From a virus, in IMG/VR virus record IMGVR_UViG_3300005842_000013, positions 1-60,109 of that record: 60,109 nt of DNA, one strand, 5' to 3'. Shown here in pieces: positions 16,068 to 23,548 of this stretch. The notes beneath the pieces were generated by a model. The model ran no database searches. It saw only the letters and a program-made list of their open reading frames with translations, and had not been told where the DNA came from. Position 1 is the stretch's first letter; each line of letters begins with the position of its first letter. Position numbers and translations under genes: made by a program.

Positions 16068-16670
16068 CTAGTCTTGTTTAGAAGAATTGGACGCCACAGG
16101 CGACGACACTCGAAGTTCGTGAGCTAGCCCCGCTTCCCATACCCGATGGACCACATCTAACAGGTCGTGCAGACACGAGCTTGGATCCCGTGCGACTTCC
16201 GAGCCCGAAAAATGCAAGACCTTCCAGCCAGCCCCCTGAAGCAATCTGTCGCGCGTATTTCGATACGCGACTTGTTCCTTTGTCCTCTCATGAAAGTCAT
16301 GCCCATCCAGCTCCACGGCCATCCGTGGAATCTCAAAGCCGCAGTCTCGCAGCCTTGCAGCGCGCTCAGAACTGCGCGGCACGACTTCGAAATCGACTCG
16401 ATATACCGTGCCGTTCATAATCACGTCCTGTTGCGGCACCAGTGTCCACGCATAAGGACCATCGTCGCTCATGCCAGCCGAATCAAACAGGTGCTGGAAT
16501 GACACCCACCAGAAGAGAAACACGGCTTCGATCGGACTCTCGCATTTACTTCGCAGTGACGGAAGAATCTTCAAGAGATTGGATTTAAAAACATCGGCGC
16601 AATGACTTGAGGCCTCCTCGATGTTTCGCATCACTAGGTCACAATTGTGCCAATCGTCTCGTAAGGCCAT
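16068..16670 (-). CDS. DUF559/Vsr-like nuclease-fold protein
   Basis: A 200-residue protein. CESPIEAVFLFWW (about 42-54) gives the early Glu, YRVDFEVVP the acidic strand, and VELDGHDFHE, followed by DRLLQGAGWKVLHFSGSEV, matches the Vsr/DUF559 restriction-endonuclease-like fold. These proteins cut or bind DNA; the substrate is unknown. An AAGGAGAG ribosome site precedes ATG 16670. The gene lies downstream of a hairpin at 16776-16797. Confidence 0.72.
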   Translation of the reverse strand: MALRDDWHNCDLVMRNIEEASSHCADVFKSNLLKILPSLRSKCESPIEAVFLFWWVSFQHLFDSAGMSDDGPYAWTLVPQQDVIMNGTVYRVDFEVVPRSSERAARLRDCGFEIPRMAVELDGHDFHERTKEQVAYRNTRDRLLQGAGWKVLHFSGSEVARDPSSCLHDLLDVVHRVWEAGLAHELRVSSPVASNSSKQD

Positions 16671-16775
16671 GCCCGCTCTCCTTGACGGCTCCTGATGTGC
16701 GTCGGCGGGCAGGCGCCAGGAGAAGAGCGCCGATTCAGGCTGCAGACCCTAGCCCGCCGATTTTCGTTCAGCTTC

Positions 16776-16797
16776 TCACGTCCTGTTAGGGACGTGA
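16776..16797 (-). terminator. Inverted repeat between genes, possible terminator or processing hairpin
   Basis: TCACGTCC (16776-16783) and GGACGTGA (16790-16797) form an 8-base stem with a 6-base loop. It begins 6 bases after the stop of the 16803-17087 gene in the leftward direction. No T-run follows, so factor-independent termination is uncertain; it could also be an operator. Confidence 0.4.
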
Positions 16798-16802
16798 TTC
16801 CT

Positions 16803-17087
16803 TCAATCGACAGGCTGATAGACGTTGGCACCAAAGCCGACTGCGCCTGCCGTCGTCAGCCCGTCCTCGATGTCCGCCGCGACATCGTCCGCATGCGCCG
16901 CGATGTTCCAGACCTTGTAGGCCGGCCACAGCAACGACTTGACCATCTGACCGTCCCGCGAGATCTCGATCAGCGCCTTGTCTTTCGGTGCTGTCAGATA
17001 GGTCGCCACGAACTTAAGCCCGCGAGCCTCAGTTTCGAAGGCCACCGTATCTCGAATCACATTGTCCAACTGATGTTGGTCGCTCAT
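16803..17087 (-). CDS. Hypothetical protein
   Basis: A 94-residue protein with beta-rich sequence (GLKFVATYLTAPKDKALIEISRDG) and a short helical acidic part (HADDVAADIEDGL). Not recognised. ATG at 17087 follows an AGGAG ribosome site; the upstream codons are not needed. Confidence 0.62.
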   Translation of the reverse strand: MSDQHQLDNVIRDTVAFETEARGLKFVATYLTAPKDKALIEISRDGQMVKSLLWPAYKVWNIAAHADDVAADIEDGLTTAGAVGFGANVYQPVD

Positions 17088-17109
17088 GCGCTGTCTCCTC
17101 ACCTCAGAA

Positions 17110-17325
17110 TTACGCTGCGGTCTTCTCCCGAACCGGCAACCGGCGACGACGACGCGCCATCTCGCGCTCGTTCTGATGCGGCGCTTTGTATTTCGAGCGC
17201 TTCGCGTTGCGTGGGAGCGGCGGGGCCCCGTCGATCAGCATGATGTCGCTCTCAGGGACACCGGCATCCAATGCGGCCTGCTTCGTCGGATAGGTTCGAC
17301 CTGTTCGCAAATCCATGCGCATCAT
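17110..17325 (-). CDS. Small basic hypothetical protein
   Basis: A 71-residue protein with a segment like small phage proteins that take a Pro/Thr repeat (RTGRTYPTKQAALDAGVPESD), then a basic, Arg-rich tail (REMARRRRRLPVREKTAA) that could bind nucleic acid. Starts at 17325, 17322 and 17316 are close; AAAGG lies best spaced for 17316. Confidence 0.55.
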   Translation of the reverse strand: MMRMDLRTGRTYPTKQAALDAGVPESDIMLIDGAPPLPRNAKRSKYKAPHQNEREMARRRRRLPVREKTAA

Positions 17326-17347
17326 CCTTTCTGACTAGCTACCGAAT

Positions 17348-17477
17348 GGAGTCCCACGGTATCGCCCTGCACCCCATGCAGGCTTTGATCGCGCCTCTCA
17401 ACTTTGGAGTGTCATCCGACCCGCTAGAATCAGGTGACGAGACGAGGCGCGGAGTACCATACCCACCGTAGGACTCC
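17348..17477. repeat. Inverted-repeat-bounded intergenic element
   Basis: GGAGTCCCACGGT (17348-17360) and ACCGTAGGACTCC (17465-17477) are inverted copies with one mismatch. They enclose 104 bases that include a CCTGCA...TGCAGG hairpin near 17365-17381. This is the longest gap inside the early operon and no good small gene was found in it. It may be a structured RNA, a regulatory element or a small mobile remnant. Confidence 0.4.
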
Positions 17478-17491
17478 AAGCTTGTTACGAT

Positions 17492-18076
17492 CTACTCGCG
17501 CATCGGCATCAACGCGCCTTCGATCGCCTCTTCGTCGAATTCGACCCGCGCTCCAAGATGGATAGCTGCGTCTTCCTTCTCAGCGAAGGACAACCGCACA
17601 GCCGTCGCCCCGAGTGCTTTCAGGGTGCGGCCCAGCAGCGTGAGCAATTCCACTGAGACCAGCGTCGAATGCACCGTCGCCGTCGGCTTCTGCAACACGC
17701 TGTCGAACTTAGGCGCTTCCAGAGCGACGGCCTTCGATTCGAATCGCCGCGAGGTGCGGCCATCAACCGTCTCGATGAACGTCCCGCCGCCGTCTTCGCG
17801 CACGATGATCTGATCGCCTTCCCAGGCCCGCAGGAAGTCCACAACGAGATCGCGCGGGAGAGCATGCGACGACAGATCGTCCACGCCTGGCTGATCAGCC
17901 ATGAACAGGTTAGGCTCCTCCTTGACGAGGCCCTTGACCCGCAGGCATAGATGGCCATTGGTAGCGGTCAGCCGACCATCGTTATCGACGAAGACATGCG
18001 TGACAACCGGCGCTGTCTCCTCTTCTGACTTCTCGCAGAGCCGAACGACCTCAAGCGCTGTCCTGTGGATTAGCAT
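17492..18076 (-). CDS. Possible sliding-clamp-like protein
   Basis: A 194-residue protein. VTHVFVDNDGRLTATNGHLCLRV at about 24-46 is like the clamp strand that reads TDG.RL....., and the C-terminus ends ALMPMRE, like the LMPMRL that ends bacterial beta clamps. Length is about half a normal beta clamp. Its place among replication genes fits, but the resemblance is short and only suggestive. GAGGAA lies before ATG 18076. Confidence 0.45.
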   Translation of the reverse strand: MLIHRTALEVVRLCEKSEEETAPVVTHVFVDNDGRLTATNGHLCLRVKGLVKEEPNLFMADQPGVDDLSSHALPRDLVVDFLRAWEGDQIIVREDGGGTFIETVDGRTSRRFESKAVALEAPKFDSVLQKPTATVHSTLVSVELLTLLGRTLKALGATAVRLSFAEKEDAAIHLGARVEFDEEAIEGALMPMRE

Positions 18077-18099
18077 CCCGTTCCTCTCTCAACGTGCGT

Positions 18100-18323
18100 T
18101 TACTTCTCTCGGATCGCCACTGGCATTTCCTCATTGCCCACACCGAAGCGCCAGGAAACGGTCGTAGGATCCTCGCCGTCTTCTACGGTCTGCACGACGC
18201 GGATGTCGCCCCACCTCGGTTGATCAACTGATGCGCCCACAACATGGCATCGGCGCCATTCCGAAACGTGGCTTGCAACCCTTCGCCGTCATGCACTTCG
18301 AAGTCGAGATTATGATCGCTCAT
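18100..18323 (-). pseudogene. Small gene with a -1 frameshift
   Basis: ATG 18323 opens a frame (MSDHNLDFEVHDGEGLQATF...) that hits TAG at 18185-18183 after 46 codons. In the -1 frame, from a G-run (GGTGGGGC) near codon 40, the sequence continues GDIRVVQTVEDGEDPTTVSW... to TAA at 18102-18100. Joined, the product would be 74 residues and read smoothly, so either one base was lost from the G-run (in nature or in assembly) or a -1 frameshift occurs. The start overlaps the previous stop as ATGA. Confidence 0.55.
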
Positions 18324-18466
18324 CGTTCCCATCTCCCGACATATCGACGTCTCACACGTTCCTGTTGATCCAGATCACGTGATCGCTGCGCATTCCGAGA
18401 GAGCAACCACGCGGTGATAGAAGCCACCAGGAGCGACGCGCCAGCGAGGACCCATTCGAGCATCAT
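18320..18466 (-). CDS. Small single-pass membrane protein
   Basis: A 48-residue protein with one hydrophobic helix (residues about 3-21, MLEWVLAGASLLVASITAWL) and a basic cytoplasmic-type tail (RNAQRSRDLDQQERVRRRYV). ATG at 18466 overlaps the HNH gene stop (ATGATG). Not recognised. Confidence 0.55.
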   Translation of the reverse strand: MMLEWVLAGASLLVASITAWLLSRNAQRSRDLDQQERVRRRYVGRWER

Positions 18467-18843
18467 GCTCGCTCCATCGCGATCTGCCACTGCTTCGACG
18501 CCTTGTCCCACTTCTCAACAGTACAAGTCCCGTTCGTGCCGACCTGCGGATCATTCGGGTAGATCTTCAATAGCCCATCGTGCAACTGCTGATGACACGA
18601 GGTCGCTGTCCCAAAGCAGAGCGTCATCATGCGGGCGACGTCGTGCTTCTCTTTCGAGCGTCGCGCCCGTGAGCGAGGAATGACGTGATGCGTGGATAGA
18701 TTCCGCTCTGTCCCACACACCCGACAATGACGATCCCTCGCGCGCACGATCTCGCTGTTGCGGTCGTACTCGCTCTCGTCTGCACGCTTCTTGGCCTTGC
18801 GATCGATGACGCGTGGCTCTGGCTTCGGGCAGGCGACTCCCAT
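18463..18843 (-). CDS. HNH endonuclease
   Basis: A 126-residue protein. CRVCGTERNLSTHHVIPRSR (about 41-60) gives the first Cys pair and the catalytic HH. A later CFGTATSCHQQLHDG completes the metal site. This is a standard HNH nuclease. It is placed in the early region, where such phage proteins may help packaging, recombination or mobility. It starts beside the previous stop (GTGATG). Confidence 0.85.
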   Translation of the reverse strand: MGVACPKPEPRVIDRKAKKRADESEYDRNSEIVRARDRHCRVCGTERNLSTHHVIPRSRARRSKEKHDVARMMTLCFGTATSCHQQLHDGLLKIYPNDPQVGTNGTCTVEKWDKASKQWQIAMERA

Positions 18844-19064
18844 CACGACACGCCATCCTGTGCCTGTATCAGGACTGTCTGTTTATCGAGAAGTTCCTTG
18901 TGCGCATCTCCGAGTGCTGTCGTCACCAGCAGTACTCTCGGACACTCGGAGAAGTCATGGGCTAAGAGGGCGGCGATCCGATCGATGGCGGCGAGCATCT
19001 GGATGCCGCGGTCGTAGTCGGCTGCGGTGCGTTCCTTCTTCTTGGACCAACCCTTGGGCGGCAC
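18843..19064 (-). CDS. Hypothetical protein
   Basis: A 73-residue protein: basic N-terminus (MPPKGWSKKKERTAADYDR), then helices (IQMLAAIDRIAALLAHDF) and a short strand (RVLLVTTA). No family recognised. GTG at 19064 follows the TAA of the Cys-rich gene directly and has a GGAGGG ribosome site. Confidence 0.6.
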   Translation of the reverse strand: MPPKGWSKKKERTAADYDRGIQMLAAIDRIAALLAHDFSECPRVLLVTTALGDAHKELLDKQTVLIQAQDGVS

Positions 19065-19241
19065 TTATCGTCCCTCCTCGATCTCGATGTGATACCGCTG
19101 GTCGGCCTCATCATCACGGTCGTAGCGGTCCTCGGTGGCGCGTTCCGCCTCGCTCAAGTCGTCCTTCTCGGCGCCGACGCAATGCCCTCCGCACCATGTT
19201 TGTCCGCAGCCGGGACAATGGAAGTCGAATTCATCGATCAT
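19065..19241 (-). CDS. Small Cys-rich, acidic protein
   Basis: A 58-residue protein. CPGCGQTWCGGHC (residues 9-21) could bind zinc; the rest is very acidic (DDLSEAERATEDRYDRDDEA). ATG 19241 has a clear GGAGG ribosome site and overlaps the exonuclease stop as ATGA. It resembles other small zinc proteins of phage early operons. Confidence 0.68.
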   Translation of the reverse strand: MIDEFDFHCPGCGQTWCGGHCVGAEKDDLSEAERATEDRYDRDDEADQRYHIEIEEGR

Positions 19242-19912
19242 GCGACCTCCGTCAGCACTGGACGAATGACTGACAGCCGATGGGCGAGCTGCACGACCTG
19301 CGACACATCGGCCTTGGCATGGTCAAGGATGGCGTCCAGATCACCTGCCAGCATGCGTTCGGCTACGTCCTTGCCGGTGATGGCGTCGGGTGCGTCGATC
19401 CCAAATCGGCGGCAGTAGGTGTCCAGTGACTTCCCGTCCACGGTGCCGTGGAACGTCAGCACGTCGTAGAGATCCACCACCTGCCGAGTCCGGTACTTGT
19501 CTAGGCTGATCTCTGGATAGGCGACGCCAAGTAGCTGCGAACGCCGCATCATCAGCGGGAGGTCGTAGGTGCGGATACGGAATCCGATCAGTCGCGTACT
19601 CGCCTTGATCCCGGACCAGAAGTTCTGCAGCATCAACCGCTCTTGCCGCTCATCCTCGATGAACCATGCGGCCGGCGCGGACATGTCATCATCCTGCTGG
19701 CCCAATGCGATGATGCGAGCCAGGTCTATGTCGAGCGCCGCATCTCTGACCGCTTTGGCTGTGCCTTCTTGGATGTAGGCGGCGATCTTCTCGGGATCCT
19801 TGTAGTTAGCTGGGGCCTTCACTGGCTCCAGATACGCTGGAACGTCTTCGATCGCGAATGTTTCCAAGTCGAAGGCGATCCAGCGTCCGCATTCCTCGTT
19901 ATTCATGCCCAT
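19238..19912 (-). CDS. 3'-5' exonuclease (DEDD, PolB-exonuclease-like)
   Basis: A 224-residue protein. FDLETF (residues 14-19) gives exonuclease motif I, IGFRIRTYDLPLMMRR motif II, and HAKADVSQVVQLAHRL motif III near the end. This pattern (D, E, D, D) is that of the predicted 3'-5' exonucleases related to the PolB proofreading domain (PF10108-like). It likely degrades 3' ends during recombination with the adjacent Erf-like gene. ATG at 19912 follows AGGAGG. Confidence 0.8.
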   Translation of the reverse strand: MGMNNEECGRWIAFDLETFAIEDVPAYLEPVKAPANYKDPEKIAAYIQEGTAKAVRDAALDIDLARIIALGQQDDDMSAPAAWFIEDERQERLMLQNFWSGIKASTRLIGFRIRTYDLPLMMRRSQLLGVAYPEISLDKYRTRQVVDLYDVLTFHGTVDGKSLDTYCRRFGIDAPDAITGKDVAERMLAGDLDAILDHAKADVSQVVQLAHRLSVIRPVLTEVA

Positions 19913-19922
19913 TGTTCGCCTC

Positions 19923-20759
19923 CTAGAAAGGAATCGTGTCGTGGTTAACGGACGGCGCGTCGATCGCAGGCGCATCGCTGGAGATGGGCGCCAACTCCAG
20001 GAGATTCAGTAGCGGCTTGCCATCCTTCGTCGTCAACGTCTCGCCGCCAGCCTTCTTTGCCTGCTCGGTCGTGGCGAGGCACAATTGGGCACTCGATGCC
20101 AAACGCTGCGCCAGAGACAGAACCGACTCGCTGAAGGTGGACGCCTTGCGGCCATCGCTGAACTCCACGAATCCAGGCTTGTTGGCATCCCGTGGCGGAT
20201 ACACCTTCACGACACGAACGCTCTCGTCTTCGCCGGTCTTTGGATTCACGCCAGTCGGAACAGTCGGCCTAGCCTGCGCTTGCGTCTTCGACCGCACGTC
20301 CGATTTACGTGCGCCCTTGTCGGGCTTATCCATCTCTGGATCGTCCCCGGTTGGGATCAGGAACGCTTTCATCAGGAAGAACTTCACGGCCCCGGTCATG
20401 GCCTTGTACAGGCCCTTGTCGCTGGAGTCCTCGCCGCGGCCGGCCCACTCGCAGGTCTGGAACTCGCCGCTGTCGCCGTCCAGGAAGGTGAAGGTCATCT
20501 TGATCGTGGTGATCGTCTTGGACTTCTCGCCGCGATCCCCTTTGGTCACGATCGTCTGGTCCGCGTAGGACACGACGGACGGCAGCATCACGACATGGCG
20601 GGCCGCGAGGCCCTTGCGAATGGCCGACGCGATATCGGCTTCGGTTGCGAAGTCGTAGTTGAAATGGTCGTTGTGGCCGCGCTTCGGGACCGCTTCCACT
20701 TCCGCCATGACGGCGGCGAGCTTCGACGCGAGGGACGGCGCCTTCTGTTCGTTAGCCAT
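19923..20759 (-). CDS. erf: Erf-family single-strand annealing recombinase with SSB-like C-terminal tail
   Basis: A 278-residue protein. The N-terminal domain (VMAEVEAVPKRGHNDHFNYDFATEADI..., then GEDSSDKGLYKAMTGAVKFF and LIPTGDDPE, about 110-143) is the Erf signature. The C-terminal half is disordered or linker-like and ends in NHDTIPF, close to the SSB ending DDDIPF. Erf proteins anneal single strands for phage recombination and circularisation. The gene is flanked by an exonuclease gene. Confidence 0.85.
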   Translation of the reverse strand: MANEQKAPSLASKLAAVMAEVEAVPKRGHNDHFNYDFATEADIASAIRKGLAARHVVMLPSVVSYADQTIVTKGDRGEKSKTITTIKMTFTFLDGDSGEFQTCEWAGRGEDSSDKGLYKAMTGAVKFFLMKAFLIPTGDDPEMDKPDKGARKSDVRSKTQAQARPTVPTGVNPKTGEDESVRVVKVYPPRDANKPGFVEFSDGRKASTFSESVLSLAQRLASSAQLCLATTEQAKKAGGETLTTKDGKPLLNLLELAPISSDAPAIDAPSVNHDTIPF

Positions 20760-21028
20760 TACAGCAACCGCCCTTCATTCAGCAGGTTCATGACGTCGAA
20801 CAGGTCCAGATCCGGATCCAGCTCCAACACTTCCCGGATCAACTCGATGCAGCCCTGTCGTACGGCGTCTTTCTTAGCTGAGGCGATCATGCAGAGGTCG
20901 ACGTTTTCAACCGTGTCGGTCGTCACCCGATGGAGGAGTGTGCCGAAGTCCTTCGCCACTCTGGCTTCACGCTGGTAGCGCGGCTCGGCTTGCGTCACAG
21001 ACGATGCTTCGTTTAAGATGGTGGTCAT
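20759..21028 (-). CDS. Hypothetical protein upstream of erf
   Basis: An 89-residue protein, helical (VAKDFGTLLHRVTTDTVENV, QGCIELIREVLELDP) with an acidic end (DLDLFDVMNLLNEGRLL). Not recognised. It overlaps the erf start as TAATG. A hairpin of 8 bp precedes it at 21044-21076. Confidence 0.6.
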   Translation of the reverse strand: MTTILNEASSVTQAEPRYQREARVAKDFGTLLHRVTTDTVENVDLCMIASAKKDAVRQGCIELIREVLELDPDLDLFDVMNLLNEGRLL

Positions 21029-21043
21029 TGTTGACGGTCCCTA

Positions 21044-21076
21044 GGGCCAGCCGGTGTTCACAGCACTAGCTGGCCC
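21044..21076 (-). promoter_or_regulatory. Strong hairpin in intergenic gap of early operon
   Basis: GGGCCAGC (21044-21051) and GCTGGCCC (21069-21076) give a perfect 8-base stem with a 17-base loop. On the minus strand it lies 15 bases upstream of the ATG of the 20759-21028 gene and just after the stop of the previous gene. It lacks a T-run, so it may regulate RNA stability or downstream translation rather than terminate. Confidence 0.4.
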
Positions 21077-21084
21077 GTTTACGT

Positions 21085-21330
21085 TTAGAAGGCCGGCGCA
21101 ATCCCCAGCCATCCTCTCGCCTCGTTCTGCGCCTGCTCGATCGAGGTGCAACCCAAGATGCGCCGCGCGAATGAGTTGGACGCCGCATCGATCAGCTCGC
21201 ATTCGAAGGTCTTGTCGCCGAGCTGTTTCGCGAACGTCTCCAGGGCCTCCTGCTCGCTGAACTCCTCGGCCGGTGGATGCTCTTCGATGTCGTTGAGTCG
21301 CGTGCCTGGTGGTGCATTCCATGGGGTCAT
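21085..21330 (-). CDS. Hypothetical protein
   Basis: An 81-residue protein with PPAEEFSEQEALETFAKQLGD and CELIDAASNSFARRILG, then a short acid-rich end. Not recognised. ATG 21330 follows a GGAGG ribosome site and overlaps the preceding stop as ATGA. Confidence 0.62.
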   Translation of the reverse strand: MTPWNAPPGTRLNDIEEHPPAEEFSEQEALETFAKQLGDKTFECELIDAASNSFARRILGCTSIEQAQNEARGWLGIAPAF

Positions 21331-21545
21331 GACTTCGCTCCTCCACCGATGTAGCGCTTGATTTCCTTCTCGTCGCCGACTTCCACGCGCCAGAGCACGA
21401 GATCAACCGCACCCGCTTCTAACGCTCGCGTCGCGGCCCCAGCCACTAACTCGATCGCCTCTTTATCGGTGAAGGCATAGACCGCTTTCACGAGATAGCC
21501 TTCCCCGGCATGCTTCGATTGCAGTTCGTATCTGTTTTCGCGCAC
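21327..21545 (-). CDS. Hypothetical protein
   Basis: A 72-residue protein. RENRYELQSKHAGEGYLVKA, then a helical Ala-rich part (KEAIELVAGAATRALEAGAV) and a strand (DLVLWRVEVGDE). Not recognised. GTG 21545 overlaps the previous stop as TAGTG, so the longer frame is not used. Confidence 0.55.
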   Translation of the reverse strand: MRENRYELQSKHAGEGYLVKAVYAFTDKEAIELVAGAATRALEAGAVDLVLWRVEVGDEKEIKRYIGGGAKS

Positions 21546-21658
21546 TAGAACCACCCCAGCCACGTATGGCCAAAGTAAACGGCTAACATGATGCCCGCGC
21601 ACAATCCGTAGAAGGCAAGCAACGCACCAGCGAAGTCGCGATCCGCTTTGGATCTCAT
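21545..21658 (-). CDS. Very small membrane protein
   Basis: A 37-residue protein with one hydrophobic helix (residues about 9-29, ending IMLAVYFG). ATG 21658 overlaps the preceding gene as ATGA and its stop overlaps the next GTG. Function unknown. Confidence 0.5.
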   Translation of the reverse strand: MRSKADRDFAGALLAFYGLCAGIMLAVYFGHTWLGWF

Positions 21659-21933
21659 GCCGCCTCCAACGCCTTGATGGCGAGATCTGGTACGCCACCC
21701 GCTTTCATCCAGCGAGCCACGGCTTGCTTCGTGTAGAGACGCTGACGATGCTTGCGACCGAGGCCGAAGTTCGGCGAGGGATCCGGCGTGCATCGAATGC
21801 CAGTTCTCCGCTCCAACGCGATCAACTCTTCGAGATACCGCGGGTTGCGACCGATCAACTTGCAGATGTCTTTGTTGGTCAGCAAGGCATCGTCGGCGTA
21901 GTCGCTGAGCTTCGCGGTGGGCATGCCTCTCAT
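21655..21933 (-). CDS. HTH DNA-binding protein (excisionase/MerR-like)
   Basis: A 92-residue protein. LLTNKDICKLIGRNPRYLEELI resembles the helix-turn-helix of small MerR/excisionase-like phage proteins, and LYTKQAVARWMKAGG completes the wing-like end. It may be an excisionase or a regulator. Coupled by ATGA overlap to the RNA ligase gene. No direct site was identified. Confidence 0.55.
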   Translation of the reverse strand: MRGMPTAKLSDYADDALLTNKDICKLIGRNPRYLEELIALERRTGIRCTPDPSPNFGLGRKHRQRLYTKQAVARWMKAGGVPDLAIKALEAA

Positions 21934-22598
21934 GACACCACCTCAGCTCTGGGCTTGGATCGCGCCTGAGATTTCGGCTCTTCATCCTTTTCGAGTGTTT
22001 TCTTGAAGAGCACGTTTCCGGCTGTGTGATAGATCACGATCCCCTCCGGCTTCATAAAACCCGGAGACGCATGTGAGCCCGTCAGATGCAGATGGTCAAG
22101 AATGTCAGGGCAGTGACCCATGAACGAATCGAACGAGCCGCGGTAGAGCACCGGCACGACATGGCAGCAATCCGGTCTGGCAACCGGGAACTTCACCGCA
22201 TCACGGTCGTCGGACCAGCGTGCGACATTGAATAGGCTAAAGCGCTTCTCACCCTTGGTCAGCCCGTAGCCGCGCTGGATCCCTGATCCCCACCATTCAC
22301 CGAAATGACGCCCCTCGCCGAGATCGAATAGCTCACTCGCGTGTTCGCCGACCCATCTCGCGAATCCGAAGTTGTCATCCTTCGGCGTCAAGTAATGGTT
22401 TCTAGATCCGGCCAGCATCACATAACCGCTCGTCGGATCATGGGCGCCACTCATATTTCGAGCGATCACCAACTCGTCGTCGATGTCAGCGGTCGGCAGC
22501 GTGATAAAAACCTGTGCGTTGGTGCCGTCGATCTTCTCGGTCACAACCACATCTCGACTCAGGCGCGCAATCTTCGCGAACTCTACGAACTCGCTCAT
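21930..22598 (-). CDS. RNA ligase (T4 Rnl2-like)
   Basis: A 222-residue nucleotidyl-transferase-fold protein. Motif I EKIDGTNAQVF (adenylated Lys about 22), motif Ia ARNMSGAH, motif III HFGEWWGSGIQRGYG, motif IV PEGIVIYH and motif V LFKKTLE are all present in the right order, as in Rnl2-type RNA ligases. It would seal nicked RNA through an adenylate intermediate. A phage use is repair of cut tRNA. ATGA overlaps on both sides. Confidence 0.88.
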   Translation of the reverse strand: MSEFVEFAKIARLSRDVVVTEKIDGTNAQVFITLPTADIDDELVIARNMSGAHDPTSGYVMLAGSRNHYLTPKDDNFGFARWVGEHASELFDLGEGRHFGEWWGSGIQRGYGLTKGEKRFSLFNVARWSDDRDAVKFPVARPDCCHVVPVLYRGSFDSFMGHCPDILDHLHLTGSHASPGFMKPEGIVIYHTAGNVLFKKTLEKDEEPKSQARSKPRAEVVS

Positions 22599-23083
22599 CG
22601 CTGGCCTCCAGAGACAGCCTGCAGCTTGCGATCGTTGTTCGCACCGAGTCGCATGCGTTCCGCTTCGATCGCGCCCTGGATGCAGGCCATCGCTTCGCGG
22701 CCTTCTTTCTCCATGCGCGCGAGACGCGTGACGCTGGGCTCACCTTCCGATGCGGCGATCACGAACTCGCCGAACTCACGAATCGATGACCCGATGTCGC
22801 GTCCTGAGGCATAGCGCGCATCTGGGATACGGAAGATGGCGCACTGCGCGAGACCGGCGATGTAGTCAAGCACCGCCAGATTGCGCAGCGCCGGCAGGAT
22901 CGCGAGGAACTTGCGCATCGATGGCCAGTCGGAGGTTGCTTCGTCGGTCGTCGCGCACAGCGAGGAGTGATTCATCCCGGCGATATCGGCGAGCGCTTTG
23001 ATCGACGGCCCGTCCGCATCGTGCAGCGAGGTGAACCATGCCGCTTTGAAGCCTTCCGCTTTCGCCGTAGTTTTCGAATCCAT
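22595..23083 (-). CDS. CII-like regulatory protein
   Basis: A 162-residue protein. IKALADIAGMNHSSLCATTD..., followed by RKFLAILPALRNLAVLDYIAGLAQC, follows the pattern of the phage regulatory protein CII-type family (HTH followed by a helical part). C-terminal residues are helical. First gene after the switch in the leftward operon, as for cII. Function inferred from pattern and position. Confidence 0.55.
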   Translation of the reverse strand: MDSKTTAKAEGFKAAWFTSLHDADGPSIKALADIAGMNHSSLCATTDEATSDWPSMRKFLAILPALRNLAVLDYIAGLAQCAIFRIPDARYASGRDIGSSIREFGEFVIAASEGEPSVTRLARMEKEGREAMACIQGAIEAERMRLGANNDRKLQAVSGGQR

Positions 23084-23098
23084 GTACCGGGTATCCGT

Positions 23099-23124
23099 CT
23101 GCGTTCGCGTTCCGTTACCGTTAG
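23099..23124. repeat. Short tandem repeats upstream of CII-like gene
   Basis: On the plus strand GCGTTC GCGTTC, then CGTTAC CGTTAG, are two pairs of 6-base direct repeats. They lie between the divergent starts at 23083 and 23131 and could be a regulator site. No promoter was clear here. Confidence 0.3.
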
Positions 23125-23130
23125 TGCCCT

Positions 23131-23364
23131 ATGAAACTGGTGCGCCTCGTCCCCGTGTCGCTGACTGACCTCTCACCACCAGATCTCGATCAAGCCCTTG
23201 CGATTGCCCAAGCCCGCGTCCGTGCTCGCCACCGTTCCCTCGTCGATGCAGTCGATTGGATGGAAGCGGTTTATGCGGAGCAGGAACGCCGCGGCCTCAC
23301 GCCACCTGTGACTGCTGATCAGGCGCCGGCACATCTGCCACGGGAAAGATCTCTTCAGCGGTGA
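23131..23364 (+). CDS. Hypothetical small helical protein, uncertain
   Basis: A 77-residue frame: DLDQALAIAQARVRARHRSLVDAVDWMEAVYAEQERRG is a good amphipathic helix. Codon choice looks coding. There is no ribosome site, and the 3' end overlaps the antisense HTH gene by 68 bases, so it may be a shadow. Included with low confidence. Confidence 0.35.
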   Translation: MKLVRLVPVSLTDLSPPDLDQALAIAQARVRARHRSLVDAVDWMEAVYAEQERRGLTPPVTADQAPAHLPRERSLQR

Positions 23365-23548
23365 TGCCCTTGAGCCCCGCACGCTGCAGCGCACGCACGA
23401 TCCGCACGACCGTCTCGTACGCCGGCCGCTTGTTCCGCTTGTTTTCGATCTCGTGGATGGTCCCCTTGGCGAGGCCAGCCAGTCTGTCCAGATCCCGCTG
23501 GTTGAGGCCAGCGAGCAGTCGCGCCCGCTCCAAGCTCAATACGTCCAT
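23297..23548 (-). CDS. Cro-like HTH regulator, head of leftward operon
   Basis: An 83-residue XRE-type HTH protein: LERARLLAGLNQRDLDRLAGLAKGTIHEIENKR is a complete five-helix core start. The protein is the first gene behind the strong leftward promoter at 23555-23583. There is no ribosome site and the A of ATG sits at the expected +1, suggesting a leaderless transcript. Acts probably as the Cro counterpart of the divergent repressor. Confidence 0.78.
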   Translation of the reverse strand: MDVLSLERARLLAGLNQRDLDRLAGLAKGTIHEIENKRNKRPAYETVVRIVRALQRAGLKGITAEEIFPVADVPAPDQQSQVA

